Shown here: one piece after another, positions 1 to 8,317 of the stretch
Layout of the letters: every line of letters starts with the position of its first letter
How positions within the stretch are numbered: the stretch's first letter is position 1
Assembly (NCBI GenBank): GCA_030827135.1
Contig: JAURFE010000002.1
Coordinates: forward strand, 248,001 to 312,000
Length of the DNA: 64,000 nt
From: Vicinamibacterales bacterium
GTDB taxonomy: Bacteria; Acidobacteriota; Vicinamibacteria; Vicinamibacterales; SCN-69-37
Reading direction: 5' to 3'
Position numbers and translations under genes: made by a program
The notes under the pieces: model-generated
Seen by the model: the letters and a program-made list of their open reading frames with translations, nothing else
Databases searched by the model: none
Told to the model about the DNA's origin: nothing

Positions 1-1457
1 CGACCGTGACGCACGAACTGCATGTCGGCTACCAGCGGTACAAGGACTCGGAGGAACTGCTCCGCAGCTCGAACGGCTGGGGCAACATCACGCTCCAGGG
101 CGGTCGCGTGTCGCAGGGCGGCGTGCCCGTGTTCTACACGGCGCGGTATCAGCGTCAGACGGCAGGCCTGCCGGCCATCGTGTCGGACTACGAGTCACAG
201 AGCATCGAGTTCAACGACATGATTCGCTGGGGCAACTGGACGTTCAACCTCGGCGTGATTGCCAGCAACGACACGTTGTTCGGACAGGGCCTGCGCGAGG
301 ATTCGTCCACGCTCTCCGGTTACGTGAGCGCGCCGGGTAACCGCTACAACATGTATGAGCTGCCCTTCAGCAAGATGATCCAGCCGCGCCTGAGCGTGGT
401 GCGCAGCTTCAACGGCACCGACACGATCTACGCCAGCTTCGCGCGCTACAACCCGGCAGCCAGCTCGCTGCCGCGCGCCGCGTCGTGGGATCGCAACCTG
501 GTCGGCCAGTTCATCGATGCGCACTTCGACGCCACGGGCCGGCTGTTCGCGGCGGTCCCGGTCGGGTCCTCGTCGGGCAAACTGTTCGTCGAAGACATGA
601 CGCCGCGCCGGACCGATGAGTACCTGATCGGCACCAGCATGGCCGTGAGCAACAACTGGTCGGCGCGCATCTACGGCCGCTACCGCCACAGCACCAACTT
701 CTGGGAAGATACGAACAACACCGCGCGCGTGGCGTTTAATCCCCCGGCCGGCGTGCCGCGTGAACTCTACATTCCGGACCTGACGGCCAGGCTCGCGCAG
801 ATCGGCAGCGGCTCGTCGTACGTGATCGCGGAACTCGATGGCGCCTACACGAAGTACTACGAAGCGACCGTCGAATCCGACTACCGCACGGGCAACTTCT
901 TCCTGCGCGGGTCCTACACCTGGAGCCACTACTTCGGCAACACGGACCAGGACAACACGACGGTCGGCAACGACGCCGCGATCTTCATCGGCTCGTCGAA
1001 CCTGGCTGACGGCGCGGGCCGCCAGATCTGGGACAACAAGGACGGCGATCTGCGAGGCGACCGCCGCCACATGCTGAAGGCCTACGGCTACTACTCGCTG
1101 CCGTGGGAGGCGACGTTCGGTGGTTACTTCATCGCGCAGTCGGGCCACCCGTGGGAAGCCTGGGACTACCGTCCGTATGCGGCGCTCATCGGCACCAACA
1201 CGAGCGACCTCATCCGCTACGCGGAACCGGCCGGCTCGCGCGTGACCAAGGCGCACTACCAGGTGGACCTCAACTACACGCAGAACTTCCGCCTGCCGGG
1301 CCGCGCCAACTTCCAGATCACGGCCGACCTGTTCAACGTGACCAACAACCAGACAGGCTACAACCCGCAGCCGAGCGTCAACACCTCGACCTTCGGCGTG
1401 GCGCGCAACCTGTTCCCGCCGCGGCGTCTCACAATCGCGGCGAAGTTCCAGTTCTAG
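1..1457 (+). CDS. TonB-dependent receptor, Oar-like (3' part only)
   Basis: Outer-membrane beta-barrel C-terminal part of a large TonB-dependent receptor. The frame is open through the left edge of the window (codons from base 3), so the plug and any N-terminal carboxypeptidase-like domain lie outside. The visible 484 or so residues show alternating aromatic/polar beta-strand texture (SARIYGRYRHSTNFWED, FFLRGSYTWSHYFGN), the late-barrel phrase ADLFNVTNNQTGYNP, and a final strand ending in KFQF with terminal Phe, typical of BAM-assembled barrels. Long Oar-like receptors with this C-terminal style are common in Acidobacteriota and are usually tied to polymer or peptide uptake; the substrate cannot be read here. 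A strong terminator follows directly. Product class is confident, substrate unknown. Confidence 0.85.
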   Translation, partial: TVTHELHVGYQRYKDSEELLRSSNGWGNITLQGGRVSQGGVPVFYTARYQRQTAGLPAIVSDYESQSIEFNDMIRWGNWTFNLGVIASNDTLFGQGLREDSSTLSGYVSAPGNRYNMYELPFSKMIQPRLSVVRSFNGTDTIYASFARYNPAASSLPRAASWDRNLVGQFIDAHFDATGRLFAAVPVGSSSGKLFVEDMTPRRTDEYLIGTSMAVSNNWSARIYGRYRHSTNFWEDTNNTARVAFNPPAGVPRELYIPDLTARLAQIGSGSSYVIAELDGAYTKYYEATVESDYRTGNFFLRGSYTWSHYFGNTDQDNTTVGNDAAIFIGSSNLADGAGRQIWDNKDGDLRGDRRHMLKAYGYYSLPWEATFGGYFIAQSGHPWEAWDYRPYAALIGTNTSDLIRYAEPAGSRVTKAHYQVDLNYTQNFRLPGRANFQITADLFNVTNNQTGYNPQPSVNTSTFGVARNLFPPRRLTIAAKFQF

Positions 1458-1477
1458 ACGTCAGTCGCAGATACACG

Positions 1478-1511
1478 AACGCGCGGGGGCTTCGGCTCCC
1501 GCGCGTTTTTT
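1478..1511. terminator. intrinsic terminator, probably bidirectional
   Basis: Perfect 10-bp inverted repeat AACGCGCGGG / CCCGCGCGTT (1478-1487 and 1498-1507) around a 10-base GC-rich loop, followed by a T run to 1510. It lies between the convergent receptor gene and the sulfatase-like gene. The arm starts with AA, so the hairpin can serve the leftward gene too, although the leftward T tract is weak. Confidence 0.85.
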
Positions 1512-3522
1512 ATTGGCGGAACAATCTCTCGTTGGCGATCAACGCCCGCGTGGTCGCATCAGCCCCGCGCCGCGCGGCGTCGATGCGGGCGGCGCGGTCG
1601 GGCTCATTCAACAACACACTCACCTGCGCGCGTTTGAAGAGCACCATCGGATAGTCGGGGTGCGACGATGGAATGCGATCAAGCGCCTGTCGCGCCTCGT
1701 CAACCCGCCGCACTGACTGGTAGAGCACTCCCAGCTCGAGGTCGTGCGCAAAGGAGGCGCCCTGGGCCTGGCGGGCGCGCTCAAATCCCCAAATGGCCTG
1801 ATCGGTCTGCTGCTGCGACATCGCAAGCTGCCCGAACCTGACGGCCTCTGCCGGCGTCGGCGGGCGCAGGTCGAACACGCGGCGCAGCAACACCAGGCTG
1901 TCGGCCGCGCGGCCTTCACGTTCGCGCAGCCGCGCGAGCGTTTCGAGCGCCGGTAAGCGCTCGGGCTGCGTTGCGAGCACGCCCTCAAGCAGCGGCACGG
2001 CCTGGGCCCAGCGCGCGCCCTTCGCGTAGTGCAGCGCCAGATACAGCTTCACGTCGGGTGAATCGGGTGCGAGCGACGAAGCGCGCCGGAAGGCGTCGAG
2101 CGCCTGCGCCTCCTGGCCCAGCGCCGAATGCGCCGTCGCCAGCCGCATCGTCGCATCCAGATGATTCGGATCGGCCGCGAGGATCCGGCGCAGCACGGGG
2201 ATCACCTGCGCGTACCGTTCCTGCACAAACAGTCCGGACGCCTGTTCGAGCAGCGGGAGGATGTGCACCATGTCCACCGGCCTCGGCGCGTCGCGTCGCA
2301 CGGCGGGCGCGGAGGTCGCACTCACGTAGCCGAGGCTCGCGAGTTTTTCGCGCGCCTCGGCATCCATCGGCGCCTGTGACGCCGCAGCTGCCAGGGAGGG
2401 TACGGGGTATTCATCGAGCGCCTTGCGCATCGACGGCGCCAGCGTTGCGCCGGTACGCAAATCCGTCTTCTCCGCCGGGTCAGCGGCCAGGTCGTAGACC
2501 TCGACCGGACCGGCCACGATCGCCTTCTGCGTCCCTTCCACCGCCATGATTTGCGGCTGCCAGCCGTATTGCAGGAACGGCTTCATCGCTTCGCCCAGGA
2601 CAACTTCAGCGGTGGGTTGGGCCGCACGCAGACTGTCGGGCGACGGGCGACCCGCCCAGTCGAGCACGGTATGAAACAGGCGGCGAATACTGACCGGCGT
2701 CGTGACTTCCCCGGCCGTCACGCCCGGGCCCGACAGCGCGAGCGGCACGTGCATCGTGGACTGGTAGACGAGGTGCCCGTGCTGGGCTTCGCCGTGTTCG
2801 CCCAGTCCTTCGCCGTGGTCCGCGGTGATCACGATGGCGGCGTCGCGTCCGGCCGCCGCAGCTTTGGCCCCGAACGCGTCGATCACGCGGCCCATCTGGG
2901 CGTCCGCGTAGGCGACCTCGCCCAGGTACGGCTGACCGGCGAACGCGGCGTTGTGCGGGGCCGGCGGGGTGTACGGCGCGTGCGCGTCGAAGTAGTGCGC
3001 CCAGAGGAACACGGGCTTGTCGGTGGCCAGTGCCTGGACCGTGGCCAGCGCGCGCGCGGTCGTCGCGCCGGCATCGCGTTCCGTCGCCGCCGCCCCGAGT
3101 TCGTCGTCATAGGTATCAAACCCGCGAGCGAGGCCGAACCGTTTCGCGAGGACGTAGGCCGAGACCACGGCCGCGGTCCGGTATCCCGCCTTCTGCAGTT
3201 CCTCGGCGAGCACCGGATGAGTCGCCGCGAGGAACCTGCCGTTTTCGTGGACGCCGTGGCCTCCCGGGTACAGGCCCGTCATCATCGAGGCGTGGGACGG
3301 GAGTGTCTCCGGCACCGTCGCATGCGCCGCCGTGAATTGTCGTCCGGCGGCAGCCACAGCCGCGAACGCGGGCGCCACGTCCGGCCGCATGGCATCCGCA
3401 CGGGTGGTATCGAGGGTGACGAGGAGTATCCAGGGCGCTCGAGAGGGCGTCACCTCGTCGCGCCCGCAGGCCGCCGCCGTGAGGAGGAGCAGAATCATCA
3501 CCGCGGCAACAGGTCTTGGCAT
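1510..3522 (-). CDS. sulfatase-like lipoprotein with C-terminal TPR domain
   Basis: Secreted alkaline-phosphatase-superfamily enzyme of about 670 residues. Start chosen at MPRPVAAVM because it gives a lipoprotein signal (hydrophobic run, then AAAC with Cys19); upstream in-frame codons would cross the divergent gene's promoter. Residues ~30-430 form the sulfatase fold: VTLDTTRAD (metal-binding Asp), ETLPSHASMMTG, ITADHGEGLGEHGE. The position normally held by the FGly Cys/Ser is Thr73 (ETLPSH), as in phosphoethanolamine transferases, so a formylglycine sulfatase is unlikely. Residues ~440-670 are TPR-like helices (ALGQEAQALDAFRRA and similar). The sulfatase-TPR fusion is seen in Acidobacteriota; substrate unknown. 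Divergent from the M14 peptidase with a shared promoter. Confidence 0.8.
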   Translation of the reverse strand: MPRPVAAVMILLLLTAAACGRDEVTPSRAPWILLVTLDTTRADAMRPDVAPAFAAVAAAGRQFTAAHATVPETLPSHASMMTGLYPGGHGVHENGRFLAATHPVLAEELQKAGYRTAAVVSAYVLAKRFGLARGFDTYDDELGAAATERDAGATTARALATVQALATDKPVFLWAHYFDAHAPYTPPAPHNAAFAGQPYLGEVAYADAQMGRVIDAFGAKAAAAGRDAAIVITADHGEGLGEHGEAQHGHLVYQSTMHVPLALSGPGVTAGEVTTPVSIRRLFHTVLDWAGRPSPDSLRAAQPTAEVVLGEAMKPFLQYGWQPQIMAVEGTQKAIVAGPVEVYDLAADPAEKTDLRTGATLAPSMRKALDEYPVPSLAAAASQAPMDAEAREKLASLGYVSATSAPAVRRDAPRPVDMVHILPLLEQASGLFVQERYAQVIPVLRRILAADPNHLDATMRLATAHSALGQEAQALDAFRRASSLAPDSPDVKLYLALHYAKGARWAQAVPLLEGVLATQPERLPALETLARLREREGRAADSLVLLRRVFDLRPPTPAEAVRFGQLAMSQQQTDQAIWGFERARQAQGASFAHDLELGVLYQSVRRVDEARQALDRIPSSHPDYPMVLFKRAQVSVLLNEPDRAARIDAARRGADATTRALIANERLFRQ

Positions 3523-3530
3523 GCTGGGGC

Positions 3531-3540
3531 GATTATAATC
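3531..3540. promoter_or_regulatory. palindromic divergent -10 element, leaderless starts
   Basis: GATTATAATC is a perfect 10-bp palindrome, so TATAAT is present on both strands (+ 3534-3539, - 3532-3537). It lies 8 bases before the rightward ATG (3548) and 9 bases before the leftward ATG (3522). Transcription starting 6-8 bases after the -10 would begin at or next to both start codons, giving leaderless messages. The whole intergenic gap is 25 bp, with no room for a separate ribosome-binding site. Confidence 0.65.
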
Positions 3541-3547
3541 AGCCCCC

Positions 3548-5242
3548 ATGCGACGACTTCTTAGCGCGGTTCTGATCGTCCTCACAATTCCCGTCATCGG
3601 TGGCCGGGCGCAACAGGCGCCCGCCCTCGACAAGTTGCTGACGACCGCGGAAGCCACCAACTTCGCGTCGACCTCCACCTACGACGAGGTGGTCAGGTTC
3701 ATGAACGCAGTGGATGCGGCGTCACCGCTGATTCACATGTCCAGCTACGGGACCACGTTTGAGGGCCGGATGATGCCGATGGCCGTGGTCGGCAAGGGCC
3801 TGAAGGACGCCTCGGCGGCCTCGGTGCTGGCAACCGGACGCCTGCGCGTGCACATTCAGGGCAACATCCACGCCGGCGAAGTGGAGGGCAAGGAGTCGGC
3901 ACAGATTCTGTTGCGCGAGTTCGCCCAGGGCCGCCACGCCGAGTGGCTCGACACGATGGTGTTCCTGATCACGCCGATCTTCAACGCCGACGGCAACGAG
4001 CGATTCGGCCTCCGCAACCGCGGCCGCCAGCACGGTCCGATCAACGGCATGGGCACCCGCGCCAACGCGCAGAACATCAACATCAACCGCGACTTCATGA
4101 AACTCGAGACGCCGGAGGGTCGCGCATTCGTGAAGTTGTGGAATGACTACGATCCCCACGTCGGGATGGACCTGCACACGTCGGACGGGTCGTTTCACGC
4201 GTACCACCTCACCTACTCGCCGCCGCTCAACCCCAACACGAGCGACGCCATCATGAGCATGATGAAAAACGAGTGGTTCCCGTTTGTCACCGACCAGATC
4301 CGCAAGAAGCACGGATGGGAGACGTTCTACTACGGCAACGCGAGCAACCCCGGCGGCGGCCGTGGCGGCGGTCGGGGCGCGGGTGCGCCCGGCGCGCCAG
4401 GCCGCGGAGCGGCCACGCCCCCCACGCCCCCCACGCCCCCCACACCACCTGCGCCCGCCGGCCCTCGCGCCTGGGGCACCTTCGAACACGTGCCGCGCTT
4501 CCACAACAACTACGTGGGCATGCGCAACCGGTTCGCGCTGCTGAGCGAGGCGTATGCCTATGCGACGTTTGAGGACCGCATCAAGGCGACGAACTACTTC
4601 ATTGAAGAGGCGATGAACTTCGCGCACCGCAACGCGGACCGGATCAAGAAGGCCGTGGACGCGGCCGACCGTGAAGCGCTGGCGGGCAGGACGCTGGCGA
4701 CGCGCGCGCGCATCGCCAACGGCGGCATGATCGACATTCTCATGGGCGAAGTCGAGGACGACAAGAACCCGGTGGACGGCGCCATCATGAGCAAACGCAA
4801 GAACGTCGTCATCAAGGAACAGATGATCGATCGTCTGTGGTTTGAGCCGACGGCCACCGAAACGGCGCCGACGGCGTACTACATTCCGGCCACGGCGACG
4901 AAGGCCCTGGACCTGCTGCGCCACCACGGCGTCACGATGCAGGAAGTGACGGCCCCGGTGACAGGTCTGCACGCGTACGCGATCAAGGAGAACACGCAGG
5001 CCGCACCACGCGCCGGCATCGACATCAACGGCCATGCCCTGCGTACGGTCACCGGCACGTGGACGGCCACGCAGGCGGCTGCACCTGCGGGATCGTGGAT
5101 GGTGCCGATGAATCAGCCGCTGGCGCGCCTCGCGTTCTACCTGCTTGAGCCGAACAGCGATGACGGCGTCACGGCGTGGAACTTCCTCGACGACCTGCTC
5201 GGCGAGGGTGTGACGACCTATCCGATTTTACGGAAGCAGTAA
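3548..5242 (+). CDS. secreted M14-family zinc carboxypeptidase
   Basis: 564-residue exported metallopeptidase. Signal peptide at residues 1-22 (MRRLLSAVLIVLTIPVIGGRAQQ style). Zinc ligands of the M14 HxxE...H pattern: GNIHAGEVEG gives His108 and Glu111, and DPHVGMDLHTSDGS gives His210. NADGNERFG and NININRDFMKLETPE are the usual substrate-pocket segments, and RFALLSEAYAY carries the probable catalytic Glu. An unusual Gly/Arg/Pro-rich insert (GGGRGGGRGAGAPGAP followed by repeated PPT) at ~270-305 interrupts the domain and is probably a disordered loop. The C-terminal ~200 residues are beta-rich and unassigned. Very likely a periplasmic or extracellular peptidase. The next gene begins 9 bases downstream, so they are probably co-transcribed. 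Confidence 0.85.
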   Translation: MRRLLSAVLIVLTIPVIGGRAQQAPALDKLLTTAEATNFASTSTYDEVVRFMNAVDAASPLIHMSSYGTTFEGRMMPMAVVGKGLKDASAASVLATGRLRVHIQGNIHAGEVEGKESAQILLREFAQGRHAEWLDTMVFLITPIFNADGNERFGLRNRGRQHGPINGMGTRANAQNININRDFMKLETPEGRAFVKLWNDYDPHVGMDLHTSDGSFHAYHLTYSPPLNPNTSDAIMSMMKNEWFPFVTDQIRKKHGWETFYYGNASNPGGGRGGGRGAGAPGAPGRGAATPPTPPTPPTPPAPAGPRAWGTFEHVPRFHNNYVGMRNRFALLSEAYAYATFEDRIKATNYFIEEAMNFAHRNADRIKKAVDAADREALAGRTLATRARIANGGMIDILMGEVEDDKNPVDGAIMSKRKNVVIKEQMIDRLWFEPTATETAPTAYYIPATATKALDLLRHHGVTMQEVTAPVTGLHAYAIKENTQAAPRAGIDINGHALRTVTGTWTATQAAAPAGSWMVPMNQPLARLAFYLLEPNSDDGVTAWNFLDDLLGEGVTTYPILRKQ

Positions 5243-5251
5243 GGCGCGCTG

Positions 5252-6907
5252 ATGCAACGGGCGATCGTCGCTGGCCTCTTTGCGGCGTTGACGATTCTGA
5301 TGACATGGCCGGTCGGGATTTTCCCGGCGGGCATTCGTATGGGTGGCGGGGCCGACCCCAGCCTGTATGTCTGGACGATCGGCTGGGGCACGCACGCGCT
5401 CACGCACGCGCCGTGGGCGATCTTCAACGCCAATATCTTTTATCCCTACCAGTACACCCTCGCGTATTCCGAGAACCTGATCGGCAGCGCCCTGCTGGCG
5501 ATTCCCATCATGTGGGTCACGGGGGATGCGCTGATCGCGACGAATCTTGTCTCGGTGTTATCGGTGTTCCTGTGTGCCGTTGGCGGCTACTACCTCGGGC
5601 GCACGGTGGGTCTGTCGCTAGTGGCGGCGTTCCTGTGCGGCTTGATCTTCGCGTTTGTGCCGCCGCTGTTTGCGCGACTCGGACAGCTGCATCTCATCGC
5701 CGTCCAGTGGGTGCCGTTCGGCCTTGCGCGGCTGTACCGCTATCTGCGTGACGGACAGGCGCGGGACCTGCGGTGGACGATCGCGCTGCTCTCCCTGCAG
5801 GCGCTGGCCAGCGGGCACGGCGCCGCGCTGATGATTCTGGGCGGCGCGATCCTGGTGGGCTTTGATCTGGCGCGCACGCGGACGCTCGACCTGGCCAGGC
5901 GTGTGCGCGATGTCGGCATTCCCGGCGTGCTCGCCATTCTGCCGGCGGCACTCGCGTTCATTCCCTACTGGCTCGCCAGGCGCGACGTCCCGCTCGAGCG
6001 CGTGCATGACGACGTGGGGGTGACGTGGAACAGTTACATCAGCTCCCCTACACACCTGCACACGGCGATCCTCGAGCGGCTCCCTGACTGGGAATGGCTC
6101 CGCGTATATCCAGACGCGCATCTGTTCCCGGGCTTCGCGGTGATCGTGCTCGCGGCGCTGGCGTTTCGTTCGGCGCACGCGGGCTTTAGCCCGCGTGATC
6201 ACCCAAGGGCAGTCTTTCTCACGATGGTCATCGTGACGTGGTGGATGACGATTGGTCCTCCGTGGTCGGTCTGGGGATATGTCTATTGGCTGCCTGGGCT
6301 GAACTTCATCCGGGTGCCGTCGCGGTTCACGATGCTTGGTGTGCTGGCGCTGGCGGTGTTGGCCGGGTACGGGTTTGATCGGATGGCGCACGCGTGGTCA
6401 CAACGTGGCCGGCTTGTGGCGGCTGCGGCCCTGTCTGCGGTACTGCTCGTGGAGTTCGCGGTGATGCCGGTGGATGTGCGGCCGTTCGACAGCCAGATTG
6501 CGCCGATCGATCACTGGCTCGACAGTCAACCCAAACCCTTCGCGATTGCCGAAGTCCCCGTGTCGGCCTCACGAGACAACTCACGCCGGGCGGAGGTGGC
6601 GACGATGTATATGCTGCATTCGCTGGCGCATCATCAGCCGACGGTGTTCGGGTACAGCGGGGCGGAACCGGCGACCTATCGCCCCCTCTACGACACGCTG
6701 ATTGGATTCCCGTCGGACGACAGTATCCGCGCGCTCACCGAGACGGGCGTCACGTATGTGGTGGCCCATCTTGAGTACTTCACCGAGGAGGATCGGGGGG
6801 AGTTTCTCGAGCGTGCAGCCACGTTCGGAGACCGGCTGCAGGTCGTGCACCGGGACGGACTCGGGATTGTCTACCGAATCGGGGAATCCGTAATCGGAAA
6901 GCGGTAA
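5252..6907 (+). CDS. polytopic membrane protein, GT-C-like
   Basis: 551-residue inner-membrane protein with about 11-13 hydrophobic segments (first at residues 1-25) and a C-terminal soluble part (~420-551). The early acidic loop GGADPSLYVW and the aromatic loop NIFYPYQYTLAYSEN resemble GT-C glycosyltransferase or YfhO-type proteins, where a first-loop Asp is catalytic. No donor or acceptor can be named. Starts 9 bases after the M14 gene. Its last codons (ESVIGKR and stop) lie inside a repeated intergenic sequence, see the repeat at 6875-7083. Function is inferred only from topology. Confidence 0.7.
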   Translation: MQRAIVAGLFAALTILMTWPVGIFPAGIRMGGGADPSLYVWTIGWGTHALTHAPWAIFNANIFYPYQYTLAYSENLIGSALLAIPIMWVTGDALIATNLVSVLSVFLCAVGGYYLGRTVGLSLVAAFLCGLIFAFVPPLFARLGQLHLIAVQWVPFGLARLYRYLRDGQARDLRWTIALLSLQALASGHGAALMILGGAILVGFDLARTRTLDLARRVRDVGIPGVLAILPAALAFIPYWLARRDVPLERVHDDVGVTWNSYISSPTHLHTAILERLPDWEWLRVYPDAHLFPGFAVIVLAALAFRSAHAGFSPRDHPRAVFLTMVIVTWWMTIGPPWSVWGYVYWLPGLNFIRVPSRFTMLGVLALAVLAGYGFDRMAHAWSQRGRLVAAAALSAVLLVEFAVMPVDVRPFDSQIAPIDHWLDSQPKPFAIAEVPVSASRDNSRRAEVATMYMLHSLAHHQPTVFGYSGAEPATYRPLYDTLIGFPSDDSIRALTETGVTYVVAHLEYFTEEDRGEFLERAATFGDRLQVVHRDGLGIVYRIGESVIGKR

Positions 6908-7083
6908 TCGCTGATCGGGAATCGGGGAAGCTGGAATTGGCAATCTGAATCTATGGATCGATGGATCGATGAATCGATGAATCGATGAATCGATGAATTA
7001 CCAGATTCAGATTTCCGGTTGCAGTTCACCCGATTATCGACAGTCGATTACCGCTTCCCGCTTCCCGATTCCAGCTTACCCAG
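6875..7083. repeat. mosaic inverted repeats around an octamer array, overlapping two gene ends
   Basis: Three sequence blocks recur in inverted orientation: GCGGTAATCG (6901-6910 and 7045-7054), AAGCTGGAAT (6928-6937 and 7068-7077) and AATCTGAATCT (6942-6952 and 7003-7013). Their order is not fully nested, so this is a mosaic rather than one clean hairpin. Between the inner arms lie six tandem octamers (6953-7000): ATGGATCG twice, ATGAATCG three times, ATGAATTA once. The region separates convergent genes, and both genes end within it with the same last residues (GKR, stop TAA). Confidence 0.75.
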
Positions 7084-7323
7084 GCGCTTTTCGACATCGG
7101 CGATAGCCGCCTTGAGCTGCTTCTGGCGCACCGGGTGGTCTGTGGCGTCGAACTGGCGGCGCAATTCGGAGAGACCCAGCTTCAGCGACGTCATCTCCGC
7201 GTGTTTGAGCGGGTCGATCTGTGGTCTGGGGGCCCGACGTTCGCGGCGGGCGGCCTCGCGCTCGTCGGCCAGTTCCTGAATTCTCGCGTCTGCGTCAATG
7301 AGGCCTTCGCCGGCATCACCCAT
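7048..7323 (-). CDS. small coiled-coil protein, hypothetical
   Basis: 91-residue, highly charged protein with long amphipathic helical stretches (IQELADEREAARRERR, then LKLGLSELRRQFDATDHPVRQKQLKAAIADVEKRL), probably a cytosolic coiled coil or helical hairpin. No signal peptide, membrane segment or recognised domain. Codon choice and residue mix look like a real protein rather than a shadow frame. The C-terminal GSGKR and the stop come from the repeat block at 7045-7083. It stands alone, convergent with the GT-C-like gene and divergent from the TPR gene. No function assigned. Confidence 0.55.
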   Translation of the reverse strand: MGDAGEGLIDADARIQELADEREAARRERRAPRPQIDPLKHAEMTSLKLGLSELRRQFDATDHPVRQKQLKAAIADVEKRLGKLESGSGKR

Positions 7324-7362
7324 AGTCTGTGAACATTCCCGAGCTTGGTATCCAGCCTGCGG

Positions 7363-7368
7363 TAGGAT
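7363..7368 (+). promoter_or_regulatory. -10 box TAGGAT, leaderless start
   Basis: TAGGAT ends 6 bases before the ATG at 7375 and there is no purine-rich Shine-Dalgarno sequence, so the message probably begins at the start codon. Fits the TANNNT pattern seen at ten other starts in this window. Confidence 0.45.
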
Positions 7369-7374
7369 GGCGCC

Positions 7375-8301
7375 ATGCGTCGCATCATTCCTGTCCTATC
7401 CGCAGTCGTTTTTCTGGTGACGGTCACCGCGGTTGTGCGCTCTGAAACACAACCAGTTGGCATTACGTCGCTGCTGGGAAAGCCGCTTACCGCACCGGCC
7501 ATCGCGCCGGAGGCCAGGGCCAGGATGGAATCGCAGTTGGTGACGGCCCGGCTGGCGTGGGAGAAGAACCCCGCCGACCCGGACGCGCTGATCTGGATGG
7601 GCCGGCGAGCGGCGTATCTCGGCCGGTACAGGGAGGCCATCGCCATTTTCACGGACGGCATCACCCGGCACCCCGGGGATGCCCGGATGTACCGTCACCG
7701 GGGACACCGGCACTTGACGGTCCGGGAAATTGACCGAGGCATTGCGGATTTGGAGAAGGCGGCGGCCCTGATTGCCGGCCGGTCCGACCAGGTTGAACCG
7801 GACGGCCAGCCGAACGCACGGAACATCCCCACCAGCACGCTTCACTCCAACACCTACTACCACCTGGCGTTGGGGTATTACCTCAAGGGCGACTTTGACC
7901 GGGCGGCTGAGACGTGGATCAAGGCCCGCGATGTCGTCCGGAACGCTGACAACCTGGTCGCCGCAAGCCACTGGCTGTATCTCTCATTACGCCGGGCCGG
8001 CCGGACGGCCGATGCCGCGGCCGTTCTCACGCCCATCCTTCCAGTCCTTGAGGTCATCGAGAACGGCAGCTATCACCAGTTGCTGCTCATGTACAAGGGG
8101 GAGAAAACGCCGGAGGACGTGCTGAAGGCAGCTCCGGAAGGATCGGGGGGCTCGGCGATGCGTTATGGCGTGAGCGCGTGGCACCTGATCAATGGAAGAC
8201 GCCGCGACGCCGAATCCCTGTGGGCGTCGATCCTCTCAGGCGAAGACTGGCCGTCGTTTGGCTACCTCGCCGCGGAAGCGGAGGTCGCCGCGCGGCGATA
8301 G
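7375..8301 (+). CDS. exported TPR-repeat protein
   Basis: 308-residue protein with a cleavable-looking signal peptide (residues 1-23, hydrophobic core VLSAVVFLVTVTAVV) and several TPR-like helical pairs: ADPDALIWMGRRAAYLGRYREAIAIF, DARMYRHRGHRHLTVREIDRGIADLEKAA in shortened form, and YYHLALGYYLKGDFDRAAETW. Such periplasmic TPR proteins act as scaffolds; nothing shows a partner here. It is monocistronic, followed by a repeat-rich convergent gap. Family assignment is good, function unknown. Confidence 0.75.
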   Translation: MRRIIPVLSAVVFLVTVTAVVRSETQPVGITSLLGKPLTAPAIAPEARARMESQLVTARLAWEKNPADPDALIWMGRRAAYLGRYREAIAIFTDGITRHPGDARMYRHRGHRHLTVREIDRGIADLEKAAALIAGRSDQVEPDGQPNARNIPTSTLHSNTYYHLALGYYLKGDFDRAAETWIKARDVVRNADNLVAASHWLYLSLRRAGRTADAAAVLTPILPVLEVIENGSYHQLLLMYKGEKTPEDVLKAAPEGSGGSAMRYGVSAWHLINGRRRDAESLWASILSGEDWPSFGYLAAEAEVAARR

Positions 8302-8317
8302 TGGCGCAACGTCCCGC

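Noticed and set aside
195-1256. Long open frame on the minus strand inside the receptor gene
   Set aside because: Arg/Val/His-rich shadow of a GC-rich coding region; the receptor reading has clear barrel motifs.
3722-5035. 437-codon minus-strand open frame over the M14 peptidase
   Set aside because: Composition is dominated by Arg, Val and His with no motif; mirrors codon bias of the real gene.
6953-7000. Possible CRISPR-like array
   Set aside because: Units are contiguous 8-mers with no spacers, and no cas gene is present.
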